DNA of 64,000 nt, from contig NZ_OBMJ01000001.1 of assembly GCF_900199205.1 (NCBI RefSeq), positions 620,001 to 684,000 on the forward strand, in the 5' to 3' direction. The translations under genes were made by a program, and so were the position numbers. The notes under the pieces were generated by a model. It ran no database searches. It saw only the letters and a list, made by a program, of their open reading frames with translations, and was not told where the DNA came from. This DNA comes from Streptomyces sp. 1331.2. Its GTDB lineage: Bacteria; Actinomycetota; Actinomycetes; Streptomycetales; Streptomycetaceae. Positions 56,567-64,000 of this stretch are shown here, one piece after another; position 1 is the stretch's first letter, and the number at the start of each line of letters is the position of its first letter.

Positions 56567-57318
56567 TCGCCCAGGTGCGTCATGCGGGACGCGACCTGCT
56601 CCGGGGTGGGCCGGTGCAGCTCGCCCGCGAGCTTGCCGTCGGCCAGGAAGACGACCGAGTCGGCGTGCGAGGCGGCCACCGGGTCGTGGGTGACCATCAG
56701 CACCGTCTGCCCCATGTAGTCGACGACGTGGCGCAGCAGTTCCAGGACCTGCTTGCTGGAGCGGGAGTCCAGCGCTCCGGTCGGCTCGTCCGCGACCACC
56801 GCGTCCGGGTGGGTGATCAGCGCGCGGGCGACCGCGACGCGCTGCTGCTGTCCGCCGGAGAGTTCGGCCGGCCGCCGCTTGAGGTGTTCGCCGAGGCCGA
56901 CGGCGGTGAGGACCTCGCGCAGGAACGCGTGGTCGATCTTCTTGTCCGCGAGCCGCAGCGGCAGCGTGACGTTCTCCTCCACCGTCAGCGAGCCGAGCAG
57001 GTTGTAGGCCTGGAAGATGAAGCCGATCCGCTCCCGGCGCACCTCGGTGAGCTGGACCTCGTCGAGCTTGGACAGCTCGACGTCGCCGAGCCAGACCGCG
57101 CCCGAGGTCGGCCGGTCCAGGCCGGCCGCGCAGTTGAGGAAGGTGCTCTTGCCGGAACCGGACGGTCCCATGACGGCGGTGAAGGTGCCGCGGTGCAGTT
57201 CGATGCTCACCGCATCCAACGCCTGCACCGGGCTTTTATCCGATCCGTAGACCTTGGACACCGAATCTAAGCGGATCGACCAGTCAGTGGGTGTGGCTTG
57301 GGATGCAGAACGAGACAT
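56560..57318 (-). CDS. ABC transporter ATPase (LolD/MacB type)
   Basis: This 252-residue ATPase has Walker A GPSGSGKST near residue 53, the Q-loop in FIFQAYNLL, the signature LSGGQQQRVAVARAL near 158, Walker B DAVVADEPTGALD near 178 and the H-loop in MVTHDP. It pairs with the FtsX-type permease, whose gene overlaps it by 7 bases. The ATG at 57316-57318 has only a weak ribosome site. An AT-rich region with two dyads lies 50-95 bases upstream and probably controls the pair. Confidence 0.94.
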   Translation of the reverse strand: MSRSASQATPTDWSIRLDSVSKVYGSDKSPVQALDAVSIELHRGTFTAVMGPSGSGKSTFLNCAAGLDRPTSGAVWLGDVELSKLDEVQLTEVRRERIGFIFQAYNLLGSLTVEENVTLPLRLADKKIDHAFLREVLTAVGLGEHLKRRPAELSGGQQQRVAVARALITHPDAVVADEPTGALDSRSSKQVLELLRHVVDYMGQTVLMVTHDPVAASHADSVVFLADGKLAGELHRPTPEQVASRMTHLGEW

Positions 57319-57369
57319 GTCAGGGAGCCTACCCAGATCTCGCGGCGGGCCGCCACCTGTCCTCCGATC

Positions 57370-57411
57370 AAGGGAATTTCTCAGAAACTCCTTGCAGGAA
57401 TTGTGAATTCG
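57370..57411 (-). promoter_or_regulatory. Two adjacent dyads, probable operator of the ABC exporter genes
   Basis: In an AT-rich island, CAAGG-GAA-TTTCT pairs with AGAAA-CT-CCTTG (57370-57395), and GAATT-GTG-AATTC is a perfect palindrome (57399-57411). They lie 52 bases before the ATPase start and after the neighbouring terminator. A dimeric repressor or response regulator is the likely ligand. Confidence 0.5.
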
Positions 57412-57453
57412 GGCGTGTGCGGCGCTGCGCCGTGAATGATTCCGACACCAAAT

Positions 57454-57495
57454 CGCCCCGACCCGTCCCGGTCGGTGCCGGGACGGGTCGGGGCG
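57454..57495 (-). terminator. Hairpin terminator after the TDO-like gene
   Basis: A perfect 18-bp inverted repeat (CGCCCCGACCCGTCCCGG and its complement) with the 6-nt loop TCGGTG lies 16 bases downstream of the stop codon of the heme-protein gene. Confidence 0.88.
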
Positions 57496-57511
57496 GATGG
57501 GACGGCCGGAA

Positions 57512-58666
57512 TCAGCGGAACGCGAATCCGAGCAGGTCGAGTCCGGGTGCGGTGGTGATGGGCTCCGGGACCAGGTTGTCCTTGTGGACGAACCGCCGGA
57601 GGTAGCCGGCGCCTTCGGTGCCGCCGGAGCCCTCCATTCCGGGCAGGTAGCGGCGGCCGAACCCGTAGTGCCGGCCGCGCCAGGTCAGCAGCGTGCGCTC
57701 GACCTCGGCGAAGCCCTCGGTCAGCGCCGGAACGCCGGCCTCCAGCACCGCGTCGCGCAGCGGACGCACCGAGCGCAGCGGCGGCACGGTCAGCTCGTAG
57801 AGGTGGTCGAACTTCGTGTAGGCCTCGACCTTGCGCGCGTCGTAGCCGTAGATGACCAGTTCCATCATGTGGTAGTTCAGCGACTGGACGGCGCTGGCCT
57901 CGCCCGTGGCGTCGCGGAACACCAGGAACAGCTCGGGGGTGAGCGTCTTCAGCACGTGGAAGATGTGGTTGGGCAGTTCCGCGTACTGGGTGAGCTGCGC
58001 CATCAGCGCCTTCGCCAGTTCGTCGTCGCGCCCGATCGCCATCCGCGCCCGCACGGTGAAGTAGCGGATCAGGTAGAAGGCCAACTCGCAGGCCTGCACC
58101 GCGCGCAGGAACATGTGCTCGTGGTGGTCGCCGGAGGCGAGGAAGCCGGAGCAGCGGGTCAGGACGGACGCCTGCCATCGCGCCAGGTCGTCGTCGCGCG
58201 AGCGGTCGATGATCTCGCCGCCCGTGGTGTCGCCGCCGGTCTCCACCCGCAACTGCCGGACGTGCTCGCGCAGGACGTCCAGCCGTCGTAAGCGCTCCTC
58301 GGTGTTGTCGGCCTCGGTGAGCCGCGGCGCGGCCCGGCGCTCGACCGCGTCCAGGTCGGCCAGGGTGGCCTCCAGGGCGAGCACCGCGCCGGCCACCGGC
58401 TCGGTCGGGTGCAGGTCGAGGAACCACGAGTAGACGTGCAGGTTGGCGTAGCGGTAGTACTGCGGGATGGGCTCCCGGCTGAACGAGCGGGTCAGCAGCC
58501 GCATCACCTCGCTCGCGCAACTCTGCTCGGAGTAGGCCTCTTCGTAGAGCTTGGTCAGCAGGTCGCGCTCACCCGCGGTCAGCGCCTCGCGGCCCGCCCT
58601 CTCCTGGATCTGTGCGACCTCGTCGCATCGTCCCGGAAATTGCAAGGTCGCCGGTGCGGTTTCCAT
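57512..58666 (-). CDS. Tryptophan 2,3-dioxygenase-family heme protein with altered active site
   Basis: This 384-residue protein aligns with tryptophan 2,3-dioxygenase in its C-terminal two thirds. TLTPELFLVFRDATG, QSLNYHMMEL and the glycine loop GSGGTEGAGYL are recognisable, and the heme-ligand His is expected at H333 in WRGRH. Two residues that bind tryptophan are changed. The distal His of the FxxxHQxxEL motif is Val190 (FLRAVQACEL), and the carboxylate-binding Arg of QYRxIEF is His266. Plain ring cleavage of L-Trp is therefore doubtful. A modified substrate (chloro-Trp, or a carrier-bound form) or another oxidation, as in MarE or PrnB of the same superfamily, is more likely. The ATG has GGAGGA upstream; the O-methyltransferase gene is 58 bases upstream. 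Confidence 0.85.
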   Translation of the reverse strand: METAPATLQFPGRCDEVAQIQERAGREALTAGERDLLTKLYEEAYSEQSCASEVMRLLTRSFSREPIPQYYRYANLHVYSWFLDLHPTEPVAGAVLALEATLADLDAVERRAAPRLTEADNTEERLRRLDVLREHVRQLRVETGGDTTGGEIIDRSRDDDLARWQASVLTRCSGFLASGDHHEHMFLRAVQACELAFYLIRYFTVRARMAIGRDDELAKALMAQLTQYAELPNHIFHVLKTLTPELFLVFRDATGEASAVQSLNYHMMELVIYGYDARKVEAYTKFDHLYELTVPPLRSVRPLRDAVLEAGVPALTEGFAEVERTLLTWRGRHYGFGRRYLPGMEGSGGTEGAGYLRRFVHKDNLVPEPITTAPGLDLLGFAFR

Positions 58667-58724
58667 CTGTCCTCCAGGGCTGCGGTCGGGACCTCGGGTC
58701 GTCGCCGACCCGTGGCACGAGGTT

Positions 58725-59723
58725 TCACCTCTTGTGGCCGATGACCAGTTGCTTGTCCTGCGTGGACCGGTGCACCTCGCAGTCGACGAAGCCGGCGGCC
58801 TCCAGCAGGCCGATGAACTCCGCCGAGGTGCGGTGCCGGCCCTTGGCCTCGACGTGCATCGACAGGTTCATCACCGCGGTGGGCAGCGGGCCGCGGCGGT
58901 CGTCGTCGAACAGGCGGTCCATGATCAGGACCCGCCCGCCGTCGGAGCAGGCGCGGTACGCCTTCTGCAGCAGTTCCAGGCCGGTTTCGTCCGTCCAGCC
59001 GGACAGGATGTAGCCGAACGCGACGCAGTCGGTCGCGGGGAACTCGTCGCGGTGGAAGTCGCCCGCGGCGAAGTCCAGTCGGCCCTGCAGGCCGAACTTC
59101 TCGACGGTGTCGGCCACGTAGGGCTCCACCTCGGGCAGCTCGTACACGGTGGCGCGCAGACCGGGGGTCGCCTCCAGCGCGGCCACGCAGAACGGGCCGC
59201 TCGCGCCGCCGACGTCCACCAGGTGCCCGACCTGGTCCAGCCCGGCCATCGGCACCAGTTCGCGGGACACGTCGTACGTGAGCTCCCACATGGCGGCCAG
59301 GAACTCCTCGGTGAGCTTCGGAGTCTTGTACATCACCTCGAACGGGGCCGGCAGGGCGGCGTCCACGGCCGACTTCCCGTCCGTCAGGTACCCGTCCAGG
59401 TGCGGCAGTCGGCCGATGGTGCTGCCCATCACGTGGCTGAGGAAGCCGCCGACGGAGCGCGGGCTCCGGGGGTCCAGGTAGGGCGCCATCTCCGGCGTGA
59501 CCAGGTAGGCGCCGTCCTCGTTCCGGTCGATGACGCCGAAGGAGTCGAGGAGGACCAGCAGCCGGTCGAGGGTCTCCCCGTCGAGCCCGAGCTTGTCGGC
59601 GATCTCGGCGGTGGGTGCCGCCTGGTCCACCAGGAACCCGAACACGCCGTGCTTGTCCGCCAGATGGATGGCAGTGGTCGCGTACACGCCGTAGACGGCC
59701 TTTTCCAACGCGCTGGGCAGCAT
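58725..59723 (-). CDS. SAM-dependent O-methyltransferase (methyltransf_2 type)
   Basis: This 332-residue enzyme has a small N-terminal dimerisation/winged-helix part (about 1-95; HGVFGFLVDQAAPTAEIADKLGL, quoted in part, is the usual helix-turn-helix-like segment). The SAM domain has motif I LVDVGGASGPF near 175, DFHRDEFPATDCVAFGYILSGW near 240 (contains the general-base region) and LIMDRLF near 285. It likely methylates a phenolic or hydroxyl group, perhaps on the oxidised indole unit. It is the first gene of a two-gene operon with the TDO-like protein, and is divergent from the ArsR-like regulator. Confidence 0.88.
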   Translation of the reverse strand: MLPSALEKAVYGVYATTAIHLADKHGVFGFLVDQAAPTAEIADKLGLDGETLDRLLVLLDSFGVIDRNEDGAYLVTPEMAPYLDPRSPRSVGGFLSHVMGSTIGRLPHLDGYLTDGKSAVDAALPAPFEVMYKTPKLTEEFLAAMWELTYDVSRELVPMAGLDQVGHLVDVGGASGPFCVAALEATPGLRATVYELPEVEPYVADTVEKFGLQGRLDFAAGDFHRDEFPATDCVAFGYILSGWTDETGLELLQKAYRACSDGGRVLIMDRLFDDDRRGPLPTAVMNLSMHVEAKGRHRTSAEFIGLLEAAGFVDCEVHRSTQDKQLVIGHKR

Positions 59724-60155
59724 CAGTCAGTTCTCCACATCGCTCTTTCCGTTTCCGCGAGACGAAGCTAGGGGCGGCCCGCGAGGGCCCTCAAGCAAGT
59801 TGCCTTGTCGTTCAAGGAGCCGTGCCGGGCGTAACCTGCACCGGACGGACGGATGCGCACAGCGACGGAGTCGGGACGGAACGCTTACGACAGCCGCGAC
59901 TGCTTGTCAAGATCGTGGCAGCGTGATCATCGTTACGTACTGGAGTCGTCACTTCCGCCTTATTGTTTTGATAAGTGGTGGTCAACTGGGGCCGCCACTT
60001 GGGGGGCCGACTCGAATCGGCTTGGGAACGTGACCACAGTTCTGCGGGGTTCTCCCGCGAACTTCTACCGTCGAGCGCGTGCCGTAGCTCGGGGGATCGT
60101 GGTGGCGAGCCGAGACGTCGACCCGCCAGATTTGACGTGTGTGGGAGACGGGGAC
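59724..60155. promoter_or_regulatory. Divergent promoter region, methyltransferase versus regulator
   Basis: About 430 bp without a convincing gene. Base composition drops at 59920-59985 (GTGATCATCGTTACGTACTGG then TTATTGTTTTGATAAG), which should hold promoter and operator elements. An open frame from ATG 59853 runs through into the regulator but lacks a ribosome site and family similarity in this part. Confidence 0.5.
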
Positions 60156-61049
60156 TTGAGAATCCACTTCACGGTTGACGACCTCGCGCAATTAAGTATG
60201 ATTGCAAGTTTAGGGCCTGTCGTAGAAAGCGCATTCGCGCTCAAACAGTTCGGCAGGCAGGGAAACGCCGGCTTCCACGGCTGGCGCAAGAGCGTACGAG
60301 AGCAGCTGGGCACCCGGGTCGCCGAGGTCGAGCAGCTGGCCGACCGGTACGACGTGCAGGAGCTGTTACCACTGCTCAAGCTGCACTCGGGCGGCGGTCA
60401 GGACCTCGGGGTCGACGACCGGGCCCGACAGCGGGTCAGGGCGACCCTTTTCGAATTCTGCCAAGCGGCCGTTCTGCCGCACTGGCGACAGATGCGCGGT
60501 CACATGGCCTCGGTGCGCGACTCATGCGGCCGCATCGGCATCGCCAACGGGATGCACGCACTCCTGGACAACCTCCACCCGAAGCTCAACTGGAAGCCTC
60601 CGGTCCTGGAGGTCGCCGGAGAACCGGATCGCGACATCTACCTCAACGGGCGGGGCCTGGTGCTGTGCCCGTCACTCTTCCTGGCCGGCAAGGCCTGCAT
60701 GGTCCTGGAGGACGTCCAGGAGAGCGGGGCTCCCGTCCTGGTCTTCTCGGTACCCCTGGACGCGGCCACCGAGGCCGAGTTCTGGGGCCACAACGCGGGC
60801 AGCGAGCAGGCGCTGAGCGCCCTGGTCGGACACACCCGCGCCGCCGCGCTCCAGATGCTCTCGGAGAGCTGCACCACCGGTGAACTCTCCCAGCGGCTGA
60901 ACATCTCCCTGGCCGGCGCCAGCAAGCACGCCACGGTGCTGCGCAAGGCAGGACTGGTCACCACGGCCCGCAAGCGCAACACCGCACTGCACTCGCTGAC
61001 GCCGCTCGGCGTGGCACTGCTGCGGCAGCGGCACTCCGCCAGGACCTAG
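60156..61049 (+). CDS. ArsR-like winged-helix transcriptional regulator
   Basis: This protein of about 297 residues has a long N-terminal part beginning [15 protein letters not shown], typical of a large actinomycete family (DUF5937-like) whose C-terminal domain is an ArsR-type winged helix. The helix is readable near 235-290: [28 protein letters not shown] (quoted in two motifs), then [15 protein letters not shown]. No cysteine metal site is evident. The start TTG at 60156 is chosen for GTGGGAG 8 bases upstream and for the family N-terminus. It probably controls the divergent methyltransferase/TDO genes and the MbtH gene 53 bases downstream. Confidence 0.82.
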   Translation: MRIHFTVDDLAQLSMIASLGPVVESAFALKQFGRQGNAGFHGWRKSVREQLGTRVAEVEQLADRYDVQELLPLLKLHSGGGQDLGVDDRARQRVRATLFEFCQAAVLPHWRQMRGHMASVRDSCGRIGIANGMHALLDNLHPKLNWKPPVLEVAGEPDRDIYLNGRGLVLCPSLFLAGKACMVLEDVQESGAPVLVFSVPLDAATEAEFWGHNAGSEQALSALVGHTRAAALQMLSESCTTGELSQRLNISLAGASKHATVLRKAGLVTTARKRNTALHSLTPLGVALLRQRHSART

Positions 61050-61102
61050 GAACGCGGCCAGGGCGCGGGAACGCGCCCACCACCACCCACGGAGGGAACA
61101 CG

Positions 61103-61318
61103 ATGAGCACCAACCCGTTCGAGAACCCGGACGGCACCTACCTCGTGCTGGTCAACGACGAGGGCCAGCACTCCCTTTGGCCGTCCTTCGCCGAGACGCC
61201 GGCCGGCTGGACGGTCGCCCTGACCGAGACCGACCGGCAGTCGGCGCTCGACTACGTCGAGGCGAACTGGACCGACATGCGGCCCAAGAGCCTCCAGGAG
61301 GCGATGGGCGCGCGTTAA
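61103..61318 (+). CDS. MbtH-family NRPS helper protein
   Basis: This 71-residue protein shows the MbtH pattern: [24 protein letters not shown], then PAGWTV and the C-terminal [15 protein letters not shown] (first part quoted piecewise). MbtH proteins bind adenylation domains and are often needed for their solubility and activity; the two NRPS proteins here are the clients. CGGAGGGA gives a good ribosome site. It is followed by a terminator with a T-rich tail. Confidence 0.97.
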   Translation: MSTNPFENPDGTYLVLVNDEGQHSLWPSFAETPAGWTVALTETDRQSALDYVEANWTDMRPKSLQEAMGAR

Positions 61319-61349
61319 GTCGTAGCGCGGGCCTCCGACGGCCTGAGAC

Positions 61350-61395
61350 AATCCCCCCTTCCCGGCCCTGCGCCGGGGAGGGGGGATTTCTCTTT
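61350..61395 (+). terminator. Intrinsic terminator after mbtH-type gene
   Basis: AATCCCCCCTTCCCGG pairs with CCGGGGAGGGGGGATT (16 bp, one G-T wobble) around a 7-nt loop and is followed by TTCTCTTT. It lies 31 bases after the MbtH stop. Confidence 0.88.
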
Positions 61396-61483
61396 GCTCC
61401 CGCAGCGGCCGGGTGCCCGACGGGGCGGACCGGGTGCCCGACCGGCGGACCGGGGCACCCGACGGGCCTCAGTACCCGACCCT

Positions 61484-61510
61484 CGGTATACCTAGCAATA
61501 CCGTTTTTTT
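61484..61510 (+). terminator. Second hairpin with T7 tail
   Basis: CGGTAT and ATACCG form a 6-bp stem around an 8-nt loop, directly followed by seven T. It is the only such T-run in the region. It may be a back-up terminator, or the dyad may be an operator. The rest of 61396-61660 shows no gene. Confidence 0.5.
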
Positions 61511-61660
61511 ACAACCAGAGCTACAGCGCTCCCCCGGCCCACGGTGGTTCACTGGACGTACACCACAACACGCCGGGAAGTTCTCCCGGTGGTCGACCCG
61601 TTCCCCCGTACGGGCCGACCGATCGCGTGGTCCCCAACGGCACGGGGAGCACGCGGAAAA

Positions 61661-61707
61661 GCCGGTCCGTGCGGAGCCATCGACTTCGATGACCCGCACG
61701 GACCGGC
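61661..61707 (-). terminator. Terminator of the halogenase-flavin reductase operon
   Basis: A perfect 14-bp inverted repeat (GCCGGTCCGTGCGG and complement) encloses an inner stem ATCGA-CT-TCGAT. For leftward transcription it is followed by TTTT. It lies about 95 bases after the flavin reductase stop. Confidence 0.8.
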
Positions 61708-61753
61708 TCTCCCGGTCGATTCGGTTCTGCTGACCCTACGTCATACGACTAGC

Positions 61754-61813
61754 CGTCAGGCGGCGGACCGTCAGGCGGCGGACCGTCAGGAGTCGGACCG
61801 TCAGACGGCCGAC
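61754..61813 (-). repeat. Four 15-bp tandem repeats across the flavin reductase stop codon
   Basis: CGTCAGGCGGCGGAC occurs twice exactly (61754-61783), then with changes as CGTCAGGAGTCGGAC (61784-61798) and CGTCAGACGGCCGAC (61799-61813). The last copy holds the TGA of the flavin reductase gene, and each copy carries the same TGA on the minus strand. The array looks like outward duplication of the gene's own 3' end. Confidence 0.85.
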
Positions 61814-62334
61814 CAGGACGAGTACTTCCGGAGCCCGTAGAGCAGCGGCGAGCTGTCGTCCGCCTCCGGGTGCTCGACCCGGAACACCTCGCCGAAGACC
61901 ACGGTGTGGTCCCCGACGTCGACCGTCCGGCTGATCCGGCAGTCGGCGACCGAGTGGGCGTCGTCGGTCAGGTGGGGGCCGGCCGCCTCCGAGTCGGCCG
62001 ACCAGCGCACCAGGTCGAACCGGTGCGGAGTCCCGGAGGCGAACAGGTCCGCCGTCCCCCTGGCCCGGGTGTGCAGCAGGTTCACCGCGAAGGTGGAACG
62101 GCGCAGCATGGCCGCCAGGGTGGGACTCCCCGCCCGCAGGCACACCAGCAGGGTCGCCGGTTCCACCGCCACGCTGCACACCGAGGAGCAGGTCATCCCC
62201 CACGGCTTCCCGTCGAGGTCCGACGTGGTCACGACGGCCACACCGCTGGGGAACGTCGACATCAGGGAACGGAACTGCTCGGGAGCGACCGTCGTCACCG
62301 TGGCCGAACTCCCCGCGGAGCCGCCGTCCCTCAT
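61801..62334 (-). CDS. Flavin reductase (NADH:FAD type) partner of the halogenase
   Basis: This 177-residue protein belongs to the flavin-reductase-like/HpaC family (FMN-binding split barrel). FRSLMSTFPSGVAVVTTSDLDGKPWGMTCSSVCSV (read in pieces) is the flavin-binding start, then PATLLVCLRAGSPT and the late GDHTVVFGEV. It supplies FADH2 to the tryptophan halogenase. Its ATG overlaps the halogenase stop (ATGA), so the two are made together, as in other halogenase pairs. Confidence 0.93.
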   Translation of the reverse strand: MRDGGSAGSSATVTTVAPEQFRSLMSTFPSGVAVVTTSDLDGKPWGMTCSSVCSVAVEPATLLVCLRAGSPTLAAMLRRSTFAVNLLHTRARGTADLFASGTPHRFDLVRWSADSEAAGPHLTDDAHSVADCRISRTVDVGDHTVVFGEVFRVEHPEADDSSPLLYGLRKYSSWSAV

Positions 62335-63914
62335 CGCGCCGAGCCGGCCTTGCGCTGCGCCGGCGGCAGGCCGTGCAGGTGGGCGAAGTACTCGTACTGG
62401 CTGGGCAGCTTCTCGTGCAGCGCGGCCGTCTGCTCGGCCACCAGCTGGAACTCGCGGTCCGCAGCGGTGGAGTCGAGCTTGCTCAGCACGGGCAGCGGCT
62501 GCACCGGCAGCCCGCCCAGGCCGAGGATGATCGCGCGGTAGGAGTACGACTCGAAGCCGTGGTAGTGCGGGTAGATCGACTCCTGGTCGGGCAGCTTGAC
62601 CTTCCACTGCTCCAGGCGCTCGGCCAGACCGTCCGGGATCTCCCGGGTCTTGGTGTCCTTCCAGTACTGGTTGTCGGTGCGCTTCGAGGCGTACCAGTGC
62701 AGCACCATGAACTCGCGCAGACCGTCCATGATGTTCGCGGCCTGGCGGTTGTAGGCGTTGCGCAGGTGCTGGTCGGTGTCCTCGTTGCCGACCGGGAAGT
62801 TCTTGACCAGCTGCTCGATGCCGTTCTGGATGATGAAGATGCCGGTGGACTCCAGCGGCTCCACGAAGCCGTTGGAGAGGCCGATGGCGACGCAGTTCTT
62901 CACCCAGGCGCGCTCGCTGCGGCCGATGCGCATCTTGATGTGGTTGGCGGTGGCGTTCTCCGCCGCCGGGCCGACGAACTCGCGCAGCGTGCGCTCGGCC
63001 TCCTCCGGGGTGCTGTACTCGCTGGCGTACACGTAACCGGTGCCGAGCCGCTCGAACAGCGGGATCGTCCAGATCCAGCCGGCGTCCTTCGCGGTCGCGG
63101 TGGTGGCCGGGCGCAGGCCGTACTCGGCCATGTCCACCGGCACGCGCAGCGCCACGGCGCTGTCGTTGGGCAGGTGGTTCTGGAAGGAGATGAACGGCTC
63201 CTTCAGCGCCTGGGCGACCAGCAGGCTGCGGAAGCCGGTGCAGTCGACGAACAGGTCGCCGTGCAGGTCGCCCTGCTCGCGGGTGCGGACGTGGTCGATC
63301 TCGCCGCGGTCGTTCAGCGCCACGTCCACCACGTCGTCGAGGACGTGCTTGACGCCGCGCTCGGTGCCGAAGCGGGTCAGGAACTTCGACAGCAGCGTCG
63401 CGTCGAAGTGGTACGCGTACGGGAACTGGGTGTTCTGCTCGGTGAGGGTGGTGCGGTACTCCTCACCCCGCTCGAAGGTGCTGTCGAAGAGCGAGCCGTC
63501 GTAGTAGCGCGGCGAGCGCTCCGTGTCGCACATGTTGGCGATGAGGAAGGAGTCCCGGTCGAAGCGACCGGTGGGCTGCTTCTGCACCCACCAGTCGGTG
63601 AGCGCGAAGCCGTCCACCACGCGGTTGCGCTCGAAGGGGTGGTAGAAGACGTGACCCGGCTCGCGCCAGTCCTCGAAGCGGACCGCCAGCTTGTAGGTGG
63701 CGTGGCACTCGGGCATCCACTCGCGCTCGTCCAGGCCCAGGTAGTTGAAGAAGTGCCGGATCGTGCTGAAGGTGGCCTCACCCACCCCGATCGCCGGCAC
63801 GTTCTTCGACTCCACCAGGGTGACGTCCACCCGGTCACCGAATGCCACCTTCAGGTAGGTCGCCGTCATCCAGCCCGAGGTACCGCCGCCGACGATCACC
63901 ACGCTGTTAGCCAT
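62331..63914 (-). CDS. FAD-dependent tryptophan halogenase, PyrH-like
   Basis: This 527-residue enzyme chlorinates tryptophan using FADH2, O2 and chloride. The FAD site GGGTSGWMTATYL is at 9-21, the catalytic lysine K75 in CHATYKLAVRF, the halogenase motif WIWTIP at 270-275 and VEPLESTG at 341-348. The pattern YHPFERxRVVDGF near 81 and the position of the lysine match PyrH, a tryptophan 5-halogenase, as remembered; the 5-position is therefore likely but not proven. ATG 63912-63914 has AAGGGA upstream. The gene leads a two-gene operon with the flavin reductase. Its product is presumably used by the NRPS or first by the TDO-like enzyme. Confidence 0.94.
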   Translation of the reverse strand: MANSVVIVGGGTSGWMTATYLKVAFGDRVDVTLVESKNVPAIGVGEATFSTIRHFFNYLGLDEREWMPECHATYKLAVRFEDWREPGHVFYHPFERNRVVDGFALTDWWVQKQPTGRFDRDSFLIANMCDTERSPRYYDGSLFDSTFERGEEYRTTLTEQNTQFPYAYHFDATLLSKFLTRFGTERGVKHVLDDVVDVALNDRGEIDHVRTREQGDLHGDLFVDCTGFRSLLVAQALKEPFISFQNHLPNDSAVALRVPVDMAEYGLRPATTATAKDAGWIWTIPLFERLGTGYVYASEYSTPEEAERTLREFVGPAAENATANHIKMRIGRSERAWVKNCVAIGLSNGFVEPLESTGIFIIQNGIEQLVKNFPVGNEDTDQHLRNAYNRQAANIMDGLREFMVLHWYASKRTDNQYWKDTKTREIPDGLAERLEQWKVKLPDQESIYPHYHGFESYSYRAIILGLGGLPVQPLPVLSKLDSTAADREFQLVAEQTAALHEKLPSQYEYFAHLHGLPPAQRKAGSAR

Positions 63915-64000
63915 GTAGGTCCCTTTGTCGATTGCTGACGAACGTGTCTGGTCGAGCCTCGCCGAACCACCGGCGCACAGCCACGTCCTTGACCGACAGG
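63915..64000 (-). promoter_or_regulatory. Upstream region of the halogenase operon (window edge)
   Basis: These 86 bases contain the AAGGGA ribosome site of the halogenase gene and nothing else that can be recognised. The promoter is here or beyond the edge. Confidence 0.4.

Noticed and set aside
57340-57356. GGAGGACAG-GTG as an alternative start upstream of the ABC ATPase
   Set aside because: Out of frame with the ATPase and gives only a short unrelated peptide.
59853-60155. N-terminal extension of the ArsR-like regulator from ATG 59853
   Set aside because: The extra 101 residues include low-similarity W/S/R-rich sequence, span AT-rich promoter-like DNA and lack a ribosome site.
1-64000. 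CRISPR arrays, tRNA or rRNA genes, integrase with attachment sites, plasmid origin
   Set aside because: Looked for on both strands; no spaced repeat array, no tRNA-like cloverleaf or rRNA stretch, no intact integrase was seen.

Overview
The window is very GC-rich, with closely packed genes, GTG and TTG starts, ATGA/GTGA start-stop overlaps, an AfsR-type SARP regulator, a B12-controlled metE and large modular NRPS genes. This points to an actinomycete, most likely Streptomyces or a close relative such as Kitasatospora. The species cannot be fixed from the sequence alone.

Region 1 (1-12.9 kb) is a sugar-catabolic island. A leftward three-gene ABC importer (binding lipoprotein, two-NBD ATPase, permease) and the first 49 codons of a secreted protein face a rightward operon. 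That operon holds an SDR dehydrogenase, a GntR/FCD regulator, D-galactonate dehydratase (DgoD), a mutarotase-like protein, a KDPG/KDPGal-type aldolase, a PfkB kinase, an SMP-30 lactonase and a secreted GH59 galactosidase with a ricin-type lectin tail. Together they read as a self-contained De Ley-Doudoroff route from extracellular galactosides to pyruvate and glyceraldehyde-3-phosphate.

Region 2 (12.9-19.8 kb) is mixed. It has an unrecognised protein with five and a half copies of a 45-residue repeat, scraps of two unrelated transposases, two short CTAG-flanked relics, a secreted PHB-depolymerase-type esterase, and metE behind a cobalamin riboswitch.

Region 3 (19.8-35.6 kb) looks like a compact, NRPS-free biosynthetic locus. 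Eight leftward genes, the first six overlapping by 1-4 bases, encode a 5-aminolevulinate-synthase-like enzyme, a TauD-type dioxygenase, a KASIII-like protein with an altered catalytic triad, an ATP-grasp ligase, a PaaK-like AMP ligase with an extra N-terminal domain, a circularly permuted ATP-grasp protein, an MDR reductase and an MFS exporter. They end at a strong hairpin. A SARP regulator is divergent, followed by a 31-codon peptide ORF and a secreted family-5 binding protein without a lipobox. I do not recognise this gene set as a described pathway, and it is one of the two best candidates for something new.

Region 4 (35.8-64 kb) holds a GT39-type membrane glycosyltransferase and then an NRPS cluster. 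The genes are an MFS exporter; a two-protein, four-module NRPS; an FtsX/MacB-type ABC exporter; a tryptophan-2,3-dioxygenase-family heme protein that has lost the usual substrate-binding His and Arg; an O-methyltransferase; an ArsR-type regulator; MbtH; a flavin reductase; and a PyrH-like tryptophan halogenase. The last NRPS module reads as glycine-activating and is fused to a penicillin-binding-protein-type (SurE-like) thioesterase with its lipocalin-like tail. Characterised members of that family known to me are separate proteins, so the covalent fusion is the other best candidate for novelty. The likely product is a peptide with a chlorinated, possibly ring-oxidised and O-methylated, tryptophan-derived residue and a C-terminal glycine, perhaps macrocyclised. 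The cluster probably continues past the right edge.
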